A stretch of DNA of 64,000 nucleotides from Pseudomonas batumici (lineage in GTDB: Bacteria; Pseudomonadota; Gammaproteobacteria; Pseudomonadales; Pseudomonadaceae): NCBI RefSeq assembly GCF_000820515.1, contig NZ_JXDG01000037.1, positions 124,001 to 188,000 of the forward strand, in the 5' to 3' direction. This document shows positions 1 to 7,754 of this stretch, piece after piece; the first letter of the stretch is position 1, and every line of letters starts with the position of its first letter. The notes beneath the pieces are model-generated. The model was not told the DNA's origin and searched no databases. It saw only the letters and a program-made list of their open reading frames with translations. A program made the translations under genes and the position numbers.

Positions 1-1040
1 CCATGCATGGCCAGACGCTGGTCATCCTGCGCATCCGTTGCAGCGACGGCACCGTCGGCATCGGCGAGGCCACCACCATTGGCGGCCTGGCGTACGCCGG
101 GGAAAGCCCGGAAAGCATCAAGGTCAACCTCGATACCTGGTTCGCGCCGCTGCTGATCGGCCAGGATGCCAGCAATGTCAATGCCGCCATGCAGCGGGTC
201 GACCGCGCCATTCGTGGCAACACCTTCGCACGCTCGGCGGTGGAGACCGCCTTGCTCGATGCCCAGGGCAAACGCCTGGGGCTGCCGCTGGCCGAACTGC
301 TCGGCGGCCGGCTGCGCGACGGGGTGGAAGTGGCCTGGACCCTGGCCAGCGGCGACACCGCCAAGGACATCGATGAAGCCGAACGCATGCTCGACCTGCG
401 CCGTCATCGTCATTTCAAACTCAAGATCGGTGCCGGCGAACCGGCCCGGGACATCGCCCATGTCGCGGCGATCAAACGCGCCCTGGGCGACCGTGCCAGC
501 GTGCGCGTGGACGTCAACCAGGCCTGGAGCGAGGCTGTCGCGGTGAACGCCTGCCGCCAACTGGCCGATGCCGGGGTCGAACTGATCGAGCAGCCGCTGT
601 CCCGTTATGACCGGGCCGGCATGGTCCGCCTGAGTGCCCACAGCCCGATCCCGCTGATGGCCGATGAGGCCATCGAGTCGGTGCAGGACAGCTTTGCCCT
701 GGCGCAAATGGGGGCCGCCAGCATTTTCGCCTTGAAGATCGCCAAGACCGGCGGCCCGCGGGCCGTGCTGCGTACCGCCGCGATAGCCGAGGCCGCGGGC
801 ATCGGCCTGTACGGCGGGACCATGCTCGAAGGCAGTATCGGCACCCTGGCGGCCGCGCACGCCTTCGCCACCCTGGACAAGCTGGAATGGCACACCGAAC
901 TGTTCGGCCCGCTGCTGCTGACCGAAGACATTCTGCTCGAGCCGCCGCTCTATCGAGATTTCCAACTGCTGATCCCGCGCGCTCCCGGACTGGGCCTGGC
1001 GCTCGACGAAGAACGCCTGGCGCGCTTTGCCCGCCCTTGA
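1..1040 (+). CDS. catB: Muconate cycloisomerase CatB (5' end outside window)
   Basis: Enolase-superfamily enzyme that cyclises cis,cis-muconate to (+)-muconolactone in the catechol branch of the beta-ketoadipate pathway; cytoplasmic. The frame is open from the first base, and about 345 codons are present against about 373 in known CatB, so roughly the first 28 residues lie outside the window. The K-x-K catalytic motif is visible (FKLKIG), as is the DVNQ metal-ligand strand, the ADE(A)IES segment and the conserved C-terminal stretch GGTMLEGSIGTLA. catC follows after 28 bp. CatR, the usual LysR activator, would lie upstream, outside this sequence. Identity is very likely from near-complete resemblance to Pseudomonas CatB. 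Confidence 0.96.
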   Translation, partial: MHGQTLVILRIRCSDGTVGIGEATTIGGLAYAGESPESIKVNLDTWFAPLLIGQDASNVNAAMQRVDRAIRGNTFARSAVETALLDAQGKRLGLPLAELLGGRLRDGVEVAWTLASGDTAKDIDEAERMLDLRRHRHFKLKIGAGEPARDIAHVAAIKRALGDRASVRVDVNQAWSEAVAVNACRQLADAGVELIEQPLSRYDRAGMVRLSAHSPIPLMADEAIESVQDSFALAQMGAASIFALKIAKTGGPRAVLRTAAIAEAAGIGLYGGTMLEGSIGTLAAAHAFATLDKLEWHTELFGPLLLTEDILLEPPLYRDFQLLIPRAPGLGLALDEERLARFARP

Positions 1041-1068
1041 CTCCCTGAACCGAGAGGACCTTCACACC

Positions 1069-1359
1069 ATGCTTTTTCACGTACGCATGACCGTCAAACT
1101 GCCCACTGACATGCCGGCCGAGCAGGCCGCGCGGCTCAAGGCCGACGAACGCGAACTGGCCCAGCGCCTGCAACGGGAAGGCACCTGGCGTCACCTTTGG
1201 CGCATCGCCGGGTTGTATGCCAATGTCAGCGTATTCGATGTGCCGGATGCCCAGGCACTGCACGATACGCTGATGCAACTGCCGCTTTATCCCTACATGG
1301 AGATTGAAGTCATGGCGCTGTGCAGGCACCCCTCTTCGGTCCACGCCGACGACCGTTGA
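1069..1359 (+). CDS. catC: Muconolactone delta-isomerase CatC
   Basis: Small (96 aa) enzyme that isomerises muconolactone to beta-ketoadipate enol-lactone; known members form decamers. The start MLFHVRMTVKLP and the segment EGTWRHLWRIAGLYANVSVFD are typical of the family. I chose the ATG at 1069 over an in-frame ATG at 1027 because GAGAGGA lies 8-12 bp upstream and the product then has the usual length. It sits between catB and catA, in the same order as other Pseudomonas cat operons. Confidence 0.96.
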   Translation: MLFHVRMTVKLPTDMPAEQAARLKADERELAQRLQREGTWRHLWRIAGLYANVSVFDVPDAQALHDTLMQLPLYPYMEIEVMALCRHPSSVHADDR

Positions 1360-1412
1360 GCCTGGGTTTTCCAAGGTTTGCATCCACAAGAACAATGATG
1401 AGGAACACCAGC

Positions 1413-2318
1413 ATGACCGTTCGCATTTCCCAAACCGCCGAAGTCCAGAACTTCTTCGAAGGCGCCGCCGGCCTTGACCAGGCTGCCGGTAACCCGCGTG
1501 TGAAGCAGATTGTCCATCGGGTGTTGACCGACAGCATCCGCCTGATCGAAGACCTGCAGATCTCCCCGGAAGAATTCTGGAAGGCCGTGAACTACCTGAA
1601 TGAGCTGGGCAGCCGCCAGGAGGCCGGTTTGCTGGTGGCCGGCCTGGGCCTGGAGCACTATCTCGACCTGCTGCTGGACGCCGAAGACGCGCAGGCCGGC
1701 CAGGTCGGCGGCACCCCGCGGACCATCGAGGGGCCGCTGTATGTCGCCGGCGCGCCGCTCTGCGAGCAGGAAGCCAGGCTCGATGACGGTCGCGATCCGG
1801 GCACCGTACTGTTCATGCGTGGCCAGGTCCGCGACCTAGAAGGCAAGCCGCTGGCCCATGCGATCGTCGATGTCTGGCATGCCAACACCGGTGGCACCTA
1901 TTCCTACTTCGACCCCGCGCAATCGGAGTTCAACCTGCGCCGGCGGATCCGCACAGACGCCGACGGTCGCTATCGCTTCCAGAGCATCGTGCCTTCCGGC
2001 TACGGTTGCCCGCCCGATGGCCCGACCCAGCAGTTGCTCGATCAACTGGGCCGGCATGGCCAGCGTCCGGCGCATATCCACTTCTTTATCTCCGCCCCCG
2101 GTCATCGCCACCTGACCACGCAGATCAACCTGGCTGGCGATCGCTACCTGCACGATGATTTTGCCTACGCGACCCGCGACGAGCTGATTGCCGAAATCGT
2201 CTTCAAGGAGGGCGCCAACGGACGCTATGCCGAGATCGATTTCGACTTTGCCTTGCAGTCGACCGATAGCGCCAAGGAGCAGGACAAGCGTGAGCGGGTG
2301 AGGGCACTGCAAGACTGA
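1413..2318 (+). CDS. catA: Catechol 1,2-dioxygenase CatA
   Basis: Intradiol non-haem Fe(III) dioxygenase that cleaves catechol to cis,cis-muconate; 301 aa, the usual size. The N-terminal helical dimerisation region (about residues 1-95) is followed by the dioxygenase core. The DVWHANTGGTYSYFD segment and the PAHIHFF segment carry the Tyr and His iron ligands. I chose the ATG at 1413 because the product then begins MTVRIS, as in known CatA, and an AGGA lies just upstream; the longer open frame from 1320 would overlap catC. It is the last gene of the catBCA run, followed by a strong terminator. A pathway intermediate, muconate, normally induces this operon through CatR. Confidence 0.96.
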   Translation: MTVRISQTAEVQNFFEGAAGLDQAAGNPRVKQIVHRVLTDSIRLIEDLQISPEEFWKAVNYLNELGSRQEAGLLVAGLGLEHYLDLLLDAEDAQAGQVGGTPRTIEGPLYVAGAPLCEQEARLDDGRDPGTVLFMRGQVRDLEGKPLAHAIVDVWHANTGGTYSYFDPAQSEFNLRRRIRTDADGRYRFQSIVPSGYGCPPDGPTQQLLDQLGRHGQRPAHIHFFISAPGHRHLTTQINLAGDRYLHDDFAYATRDELIAEIVFKEGANGRYAEIDFDFALQSTDSAKEQDKRERVRALQD

Positions 2319-2336
2319 CGCTCGCCTCGTTCCGCC

Positions 2337-2376
2337 GACAAAAGTCCCGCGAGCGCCTGCTCGCGGGGCTTTTGTC
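2337..2376 (+). terminator. Rho-independent-type terminator after catA
   Basis: An 18-bp stem (arms 2337-2354 and 2359-2376, loop GCCT) with one G-U pair ends in CTTTTGTC. The stem lies 18 bp after the catA stop and before benR, so it probably separates catBCA transcription from benR. The arms themselves begin with A and end with T runs, so it could act in both directions. Confidence 0.85.
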
Positions 2377-2416
2377 GTTGCCCAGCCTTGATAGAACAAC
2401 AAGAGAGGCTTATCCC

Positions 2417-3385
2417 ATGACCACCCTGTTGAGTGAGCGCAGCCGGATCTTCGAACAGGCCGACCCCTACGCCGTCTCCGAATATGTCAACCAGCATGTT
2501 GGCAACCACTGCATTCACCTGCCGCCCAAGGGGCGCTCGCAGGCGAGCATCAACCACCGGACCTTTTCCACGCTCGACCTGTGCCGCCTCAGCTATGGCG
2601 CCCGGGTGCAGGTGATGTCGCCGGCCCTGGAAAGCATCTATCACCTGCAGATCCTGCTGAGCGGGCATTGCCGCTCGATCTCCCGGGGCGAGGAGCGGAT
2701 CTACGGCCCCGGCGAGATCCTGCTGATCAACCCCGACGATCCGGTCGACCTGACGTACTCGGCCGATTGCGAGAAGTTCATCGTCAAGCTGCCGGTGCGA
2801 CTGCTGGAAAATGCCTGCCTGGACCAGCACTGGCTGCTGCCGCGCCAGGGTATCCGCTTCGACAGCGAGCGTCGCGACCTGGCCGGGCTGGACGGCTTCG
2901 TGCAGTTGATGACGTTGATTTGCCACGAGGCCGAGAGTGGCGCCGGGCCCGAGGTCCAGGTGCTGTACGAGCGGATTGTCGCCAGCAAGCTGCTGGGCCT
3001 GTTGGCGAGCAATGTGCGGCGGGTCAGCCCCGATGCCGAGGAAACCGGCGGCTTCGAGGCGGTACGCCAGTTTATCGAGGCACATTTGCGCGATGAGATC
3101 GGTATCGAGCAATTGCGCGAGGTGGCGCGGGTCAGCGAGCGCTCGCTGTACCTGCTGTTCGAACGGCATGTCGGCCTCTCGCCCCGCGACTATGTGCGCC
3201 AGCGCAAGCTGGAGCGGGTGAATGCGGTGCTGCAGCTGCCGGGCGCCCGCAGTGTCACCGAAGTGGCCCTGGATCATGGTTTCCTGCATCTGGGACGCTT
3301 TTCCGAAACCTATCGCAAACGCTTTGGCGAGTTGCCCTCGCAGACCTGGCGGCGTCGGCATGAGGGGGCTGCGCTGAACGGATAG
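2417..3385 (+). CDS. benR: AraC/XylS-family activator BenR
   Basis: Transcriptional activator of the ben operon that responds to benzoate; 322 aa. The N-terminal effector/dimerisation region starts with EYVNQHVGNHCIHLPPKG-type sequence seen in XylS/BenR. The C-terminal 100 residues hold two helix-turn-helix units (IGIEQLREVARVSERSLYLLF and SVTEVALDHGFLHLGRFSETY). The ATG at 2417 is preceded by AGAGAGG. The stop codon overlaps the distal half of the predicted BenR operator in front of benA, so benR and its target promoter abut. A XylS-like identity is certain; the gene name rests on position next to benA. Confidence 0.93.
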   Translation: MTTLLSERSRIFEQADPYAVSEYVNQHVGNHCIHLPPKGRSQASINHRTFSTLDLCRLSYGARVQVMSPALESIYHLQILLSGHCRSISRGEERIYGPGEILLINPDDPVDLTYSADCEKFIVKLPVRLLENACLDQHWLLPRQGIRFDSERRDLAGLDGFVQLMTLICHEAESGAGPEVQVLYERIVASKLLGLLASNVRRVSPDAEETGGFEAVRQFIEAHLRDEIGIEQLREVARVSERSLYLLFERHVGLSPRDYVRQRKLERVNAVLQLPGARSVTEVALDHGFLHLGRFSETYRKRFGELPSQTWRRRHEGAALNG

Positions 3386-3405
3386 CGATATGCAGGCGGT
3401 GGATA
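3370..3405 (+). promoter_or_regulatory. Tandem BenR/XylS-type operator of the benA promoter
   Basis: XylS and BenR bind direct repeats of TGCA-N6-GGNTA. Here TGCG-N6-GGATA starts at 3370 and TGCA-N6-GGATA starts at 3391. The start-to-start spacing of 21 bp equals that in the well-studied Pm promoter. A possible -10 element (CATAAG) lies at about 3425-3430, and benA starts at 3471. The distal repeat overlaps the end of benR. Confidence 0.8.
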
Positions 3406-3470
3406 TTGCGGCGGGCAGGGGAGGCATAAGGTGAGGGCGCCTGAGACAAGAACAATGGAGGGCCCCGCCC

Positions 3471-4847
3471 ATGACCGACACACTCGACAGACTCGCCCGG
3501 CAGATCGGCGAGTCGGTTCAGGAAGACCCCGCCAGCGGAAGGTTCCGCTGCCGCCGCGACATCTTCACCGACCCCGAACTGTTTTCGCTGGAGATGAAAC
3601 ACATCTTCGAAGGCGGCTGGGTCTATCTGGCGCATGAAAGCCAGGTGCCCGAGATCAACGACTATTTCACCACCTTCATCGGCCGCCAGCCGGTGGTGAT
3701 CACCCGTGACAAGCAGGGCATGCTGCATGGCCTGGTCAACGCCTGCGCACACCGTGGCGCCATGCTCTGCCGACACAAGCAAGGCAACAAGGGTTCGTTC
3801 ACCTGCCCGTTCCACGGCTGGACCTTCAGCAACGCCGGCAAGCTGCTCAAGGTCAAGGATGGCAAGACCGGTGCCTACCCCGACAGCTTCGACTGTGACG
3901 GTTCCCATGATCTGCGACGCCTGGGTCGCTTCGAAAACTATCGCGGCTTCCTCTTCGGCAGCCTGTCGGAGCAGGTCCCGGCGTTGAGCGATTACCTGGG
4001 GGAAACCCGGATCATCATCGACCAGATGGTCGACCAGGCCCCCGAAGGCCTGGAGGTGCTGCGCGGCAGTTCGACCTATGTCTACGACGGCAACTGGAAG
4101 CTGCAGATCGAGAACGGCGCCGACGGTTACCACGTCAGTTCGGTGCACTGGAACTACTCGGCAACCATGCAGCGGCGCAACTATGAAGCCGAGGGCACGC
4201 GCACCGTGGACGCCAATGGCTGGTCGAAAAGCCTGGGTGGCGTCTACGCCTTCGAGCACGGCCATATCCTGCTCTGGACCCGCCTGCTCAACCCGGAAGT
4301 GCGCCCGGTGCATGCCCATCGCCAGGCCTTGGTCGAGCGCCTGGGCCAGGAACGTGCCGACTTTATCGTCGATCAGACCCGCAACCTGTGCCTGTACCCC
4401 AACGTTTACCTCATGGACCAGTTCTCCACGCAGATCCGTGTGGTGCGGCCGATCGCGGTCGACAAGACCGAGGTGACGATCTACTGCATGGCGCCCAAGG
4501 GCGAAAGCGATCAGGAGCGCGCGACCCGCATTCGCCAATACGAGGACTTCTTCAACGTCAGCGGCATGGGCACGCCCGATGACCTGGAGGAGTTCCGCTC
4601 CTGCCAGACCGGCTACCAGGGCTCGATCCCATTGTGGAACGACCTCAGCCGCGGCGCGAAACAATGGCTGGAGGGCGCCGACGAGAATGCCCGGGCGATG
4701 GGCATGAACCCGCAGCTCAGCGGCATCAAGACCGAGGACGAAGGTCTGTTCGTGCGCCAGCACGCGTATTGGGCCGACAGCCTGCTCAGGGCACTGGAAA
4801 GCGAGCGCGGCAGCCTGATCGTCACGGACAAGGAGGGTCAGGTATGA
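3471..4847 (+). CDS. benA: Benzoate 1,2-dioxygenase large (alpha) subunit BenA
   Basis: Catalytic subunit of the ring-hydroxylating dioxygenase that turns benzoate into the cis-diol (2-hydro-1,2-dihydroxybenzoate) with O2 and reductant from BenC; 458 aa. The Rieske [2Fe-2S] ligands are visible as C92-x-H94 and C112-x2-H115 (CPFHGW). The mononuclear iron site includes D218, H221 and H226 in ENGADGYHVSSVHWNY. The gene is followed by benB with an ATGA overlap, which implies translational coupling of the two oxygenase subunits. Transcription probably starts at the BenR-dependent promoter directly upstream. Confidence 0.96.
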   Translation: MTDTLDRLARQIGESVQEDPASGRFRCRRDIFTDPELFSLEMKHIFEGGWVYLAHESQVPEINDYFTTFIGRQPVVITRDKQGMLHGLVNACAHRGAMLCRHKQGNKGSFTCPFHGWTFSNAGKLLKVKDGKTGAYPDSFDCDGSHDLRRLGRFENYRGFLFGSLSEQVPALSDYLGETRIIIDQMVDQAPEGLEVLRGSSTYVYDGNWKLQIENGADGYHVSSVHWNYSATMQRRNYEAEGTRTVDANGWSKSLGGVYAFEHGHILLWTRLLNPEVRPVHAHRQALVERLGQERADFIVDQTRNLCLYPNVYLMDQFSTQIRVVRPIAVDKTEVTIYCMAPKGESDQERATRIRQYEDFFNVSGMGTPDDLEEFRSCQTGYQGSIPLWNDLSRGAKQWLEGADENARAMGMNPQLSGIKTEDEGLFVRQHAYWADSLLRALESERGSLIVTDKEGQV

Positions 4848-5332
4848 GCCTTTCACGTGACCGCTTGCTGGATTTCCTCTACCGCGAAGCGCGGCTGCTC
4901 GACGACCGCCAATGGGACGAATGGCTGCAATGCTACAGCCCGCAAGCGGAGTTCTGGATGCCCGCCTGGGATGACCACGACAGCCTCACCGAAGATCCGC
5001 AGCGCGAGATCTCGCTGATCTATTACCCCAATCGCGACGGCCTGGAAGACCGCGTGTTCCGGATCAAGACCGAACGCTCCAGCGCCAGCACGCCGCAACC
5101 GCGCACCGTGCACCTGATCGCCAACCTGGAAGTGCTGGGCGGCGATGAGCGCGAAGTGGAGCTGCGCTTCAACTGGCACACCCTCAGCCATCGCTACAAG
5201 ACCACGGATTCGTACTTCGGCACTTCGTTCTATCGCCTTGACGTCAGTGGCGAACAACCGCTGATCACCCGCAAGAAGGTGATACTCAAGAACGACTACA
5301 TCCACCAGGTCATTGATATCTATCACATTTGA
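4844..5332 (+). CDS. benB: Benzoate 1,2-dioxygenase small (beta) subunit BenB
   Basis: Structural beta subunit of the BenAB oxygenase, of the SnoaL/NTF2-like ring-hydroxylating beta-subunit family; 162 aa. Typical features are the start LLDFLYREARLLDDRQWDEWL and the end KKVILKNDYIHQVIDIYHI. The ATG at 4844 overlaps the benA stop (ATGA); an open frame continues further upstream inside benA, but only this start gives the family length. benC follows after 11 bp. Confidence 0.95.
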   Translation: MSLSRDRLLDFLYREARLLDDRQWDEWLQCYSPQAEFWMPAWDDHDSLTEDPQREISLIYYPNRDGLEDRVFRIKTERSSASTPQPRTVHLIANLEVLGGDEREVELRFNWHTLSHRYKTTDSYFGTSFYRLDVSGEQPLITRKKVILKNDYIHQVIDIYHI

Positions 5333-5343
5333 GGGGCTTTCCC

Positions 5344-6366
5344 ATGACGTATCGCATAGCCCTGAATTTCGAGGACGGGGTCACCCGTTTCATCGACTGC
5401 AAAGTGGGCGAGAAGGTGCTCGACGCCGCCTTTCGCCAACGTATCAACCTGCCCATGGACTGCTCTGACGGCGTCTGTGGCACCTGCAAGTGCCGCTGTG
5501 AAAGCGGCGCCTACGACCTCGGCGAAGACTATCTGGAGGAAGCGCTGGGTGCCGATGAAGTCGAGCAGGGGCGGGTGCTGACCTGCCAGATGGTTCCCGA
5601 AAGCGACTGTGTGCTGGCCGTGCCGGTGCCGTCCAGCGCCTGCAAGACCGGCACCTCGCGCTTCGACGCGACCCTGGCCGGCATCACCGCCCATGCCGAC
5701 GCGGCCCTGGAAGTCCGTTTCGAGCTCGACCAGGCGCCGGCCTTCCTGCCGGGACAGTACGTGAACATCGGCATTCCCGGCAGTGAACAGACCCGCTCGT
5801 ACTCGTTCAGCAGCCTGCCTGGCGAACGCCACGCCAGCTTCCTGATCAAGCAGGTCCCGGGCGGGCTCATGAGTGCCTGGCTGGGCCGCGCCCAACCGGG
5901 GGAGAAGCTGTCGATGACCGGGCCGCTGGGCAGTTTCTACCTGCGCCCGGTCACTCGGCCGCTGCTGTTCCTCGCCGGCGGTACCGGGCTGGCACCGTTC
6001 CTGTCGATGCTCGAAGTCCTCGCCGAGCGCAACGAGCGCCAGCCGATCAGCCTGGTCTATGGCGTGTCCCGGGACCAGGACCTGGTCATGCTCGAGGCGC
6101 TGCAAGGGTTCCGTGAGCGCTTGCCGAATTTCAGTTTCGTCACTTGTGTGTCCGACCCGCAAACGCAGCATTCGCGTCAGGGTTATGTGACCCAGCACCT
6201 GGTGCCCGGGGTACTCAACGAGGGGGACGTCGACGTTTACCTGTGCGGGCCACCGCCGATGGTCGATGCCGTACGGCAGCACTTCAATGCCCAGGGCGTG
6301 ACCCCGAACAGCTTCCACTACGAGAAGTTCACCCCCAACAGCATCGTGACCGGCGATGCCGCCTGA
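5344..6366 (+). CDS. benC: Benzoate 1,2-dioxygenase electron-transfer component BenC
   Basis: Reductase that passes electrons from NADH through FAD and a plant-type [2Fe-2S] ferredoxin centre to BenAB; 340 aa. The N-terminal ferredoxin domain carries C40, C45, C48 and C81. An FAD-binding domain (RSYSFSS) and a C-terminal NAD domain (GGTGLAPFLSM, CGPPPM) follow. The ATG at 5344 gives the MTYRIALNFEDGV start of known BenC and has GAGGGGC upstream. It overlaps no neighbour; benD starts 10 bp after its stop. Confidence 0.95.
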   Translation: MTYRIALNFEDGVTRFIDCKVGEKVLDAAFRQRINLPMDCSDGVCGTCKCRCESGAYDLGEDYLEEALGADEVEQGRVLTCQMVPESDCVLAVPVPSSACKTGTSRFDATLAGITAHADAALEVRFELDQAPAFLPGQYVNIGIPGSEQTRSYSFSSLPGERHASFLIKQVPGGLMSAWLGRAQPGEKLSMTGPLGSFYLRPVTRPLLFLAGGTGLAPFLSMLEVLAERNERQPISLVYGVSRDQDLVMLEALQGFRERLPNFSFVTCVSDPQTQHSRQGYVTQHLVPGVLNEGDVDVYLCGPPPMVDAVRQHFNAQGVTPNSFHYEKFTPNSIVTGDAA

Positions 6367-6376
6367 GGAGATCGTG

Positions 6377-7138
6377 ATGAACCCACGTTTCAAGGACAAG
6401 GTCGCGCTGGTCACCGGCGCGGCCCAGGGGATCGGTCGACGGGTGGCCGAACGGCTGCTGGAGGAGGGCGCCTGGCTGGTCGCCGTGGATCGTTCCGAAC
6501 TGATCCACGAGTTGCGCGGCGAACGGACCCTCACCCTCACCGCCGACCTGGAGTGCCACGCTCCTTGCATGGAGGTCATGCGCGCCGCCCAGGAGCGTTT
6601 CGGCCGAATCGATATCCTCGTCAACAACGTCGGCGGAACCATCTGGGCCAAGCCTTTCGAGCACTATCAGGAGAGTGAGATCGAAGCCGAAGTACGCCGC
6701 TCGCTGTTCCCGACCCTGTGGTGCTGCCATGCGGTGTTGCCCTACATGCTGGAGCAGGGCAGCGGTGCCATCGTCAATGTCTCGTCGGTGGCCACGCGCG
6801 GAGTCAACCGGGTGCCCTATGGCGCTGCCAAGGGCGGCGTCAACGCACTGACCGCTTGCCTGGCCTTCGAGACCGCCGGTCGCGGGATTCGGGTCAATGC
6901 CACGGCACCGGGCGGTACGGAGGCGCCGCCGCGACGTATTCCGCGTAACCCACAGGCTCAAAGCGAGGATGAACAGGCCTGGTACCGGCAAATCGTCGAG
7001 CAGACCGTGGACAGCAGCCTGATGAAACGCTACGGCAGCATCGACGAACAGGCCGGGGCGATTCTTTTCCTCGCCTCCGACGAGGCCTCCTACATCACCG
7101 GCGTGACCTTGCCGGTGGGAGGCGGCGACCTGGGCTGA
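6377..7138 (+). CDS. benD: Benzoate cis-diol dehydrogenase BenD
   Basis: Short-chain dehydrogenase that oxidises and decarboxylates benzoate cis-diol to catechol with NAD+; 253 aa. It has the Rossmann glycine motif TGAAQGIG, the NNVGG strand, the catalytic Ser (NVSSVATRG) and the YGAAKGG Tyr-Lys pair. The ATG at 6377 follows GAGGAG. It closes the benABCD operon and delivers catechol to CatA, encoded 4 kb upstream. No benzoate transporter (benK, benE, benF) follows, unlike in many pseudomonads. Confidence 0.95.
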   Translation: MNPRFKDKVALVTGAAQGIGRRVAERLLEEGAWLVAVDRSELIHELRGERTLTLTADLECHAPCMEVMRAAQERFGRIDILVNNVGGTIWAKPFEHYQESEIEAEVRRSLFPTLWCCHAVLPYMLEQGSGAIVNVSSVATRGVNRVPYGAAKGGVNALTACLAFETAGRGIRVNATAPGGTEAPPRRIPRNPQAQSEDEQAWYRQIVEQTVDSSLMKRYGSIDEQAGAILFLASDEASYITGVTLPVGGGDLG

Positions 7139-7185
7139 AACCTTTCAGGCAGGCGTGCTGGGCAGTCCTGCGCTATTCTGCGAAA

Positions 7186-7222
7186 CGATACGGATTGCGG
7201 CACAATGCCGCAGCCCGTATCG
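7186..7222. promoter_or_regulatory. Imperfect palindrome/stem-loop upstream of the DUF2946 gene
   Basis: Arms CGATACGG (7186-7193) and CCGTATCG (7215-7222) enclose a second stem, GCGGCA/TGCCGC (7197-7202 and 7206-7211), around a CAA loop. The two stems are separated by 3-nt internal loops. There is no T tract, so it is not a clear terminator. It could be an operator for the downstream module or an RNA structure. The ATG at 7205 lies in the loop. Confidence 0.5.
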
Positions 7223-7669
7223 ATACGTTGTATGGGGGACTGTTGTTTGTCACCCTTGCCGCCCATCACCCTCAGCGACGTCATTTTCGTGTCCAGGTCC
7301 CGGGTTCCCCACTCATTGCGTCAGCTTGCCATTTGCCTGGCCATGCTTGCGGCATTGCTGCCGAGCATGATGCTGTTGCTGCCGGCTGCCCATGGGCAGC
7401 CGCTGGCGATGGGCGAACACTGCGACATGGCCGGCATGACCGGACACGTCCAGGCCCCCGGCAGCCACGATCCCACGCCGGACCAGTATCACGAATGCCA
7501 TTGCCTGCTGTGCGTCGTCCATGCCGTGGATATCGGTTTACCGCCCAGCGTCGTTCAGTGGCAGCAGTCCGGCCGCGCTGACGTAGTCCTTGCGCAGACG
7601 ATCTACCCACACTATGCCAGCACCGTCTGGCTGGTCTCCGAGCCGCGCGGTCCACCGGCTTTTTCCTGA
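7205..7669 (+). CDS. DUF2946-like small exported/membrane protein
   Basis: A 154-residue product with an N-terminal hydrophobic segment (LRQLAICLAMLAALLPSMMLLLPAA) and a later ECHCLLC cysteine/histidine cluster plus a His/Met-rich stretch (GEHCDMAGMTGH). This pattern is that of DUF2946 proteins, which often sit beside copper or other metal-handling genes. The start is uncertain: the ATG at 7205 lies in a stem-loop, and ATG 7232 or GTG 7289 are alternatives that would place the hydrophobic segment nearer the N terminus. Function is not known. The next two genes also encode envelope proteins with Cys pairs, so the three probably act together. Confidence 0.65.
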   Translation: MPQPVSIRCMGDCCLSPLPPITLSDVIFVSRSRVPHSLRQLAICLAMLAALLPSMMLLLPAAHGQPLAMGEHCDMAGMTGHVQAPGSHDPTPDQYHECHCLLCVVHAVDIGLPPSVVQWQQSGRADVVLAQTIYPHYASTVWLVSEPRGPPAFS

Positions 7670-7684
7670 TTTTCCTTGCGATGA

Positions 7685-7715
7685 CAAATCCTCCCCGGCC
7701 TGCTTGGGAGGTTTG
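7685..7715. promoter_or_regulatory. Intercistronic stem-loop in front of the CxxCxC protein gene
   Basis: CAAATCCTCCC (7685-7695) pairs with GGGAGGTTTG (7706-7715) with one bulged T. No T tract follows, so it may be an attenuator or processing element between the DUF2946 gene and the gene at 7755. Confidence 0.4.
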
Positions 7716-7754
7716 CCCCTATGCGTTGCAACTTAATTCAGGAATGCCAAACCC

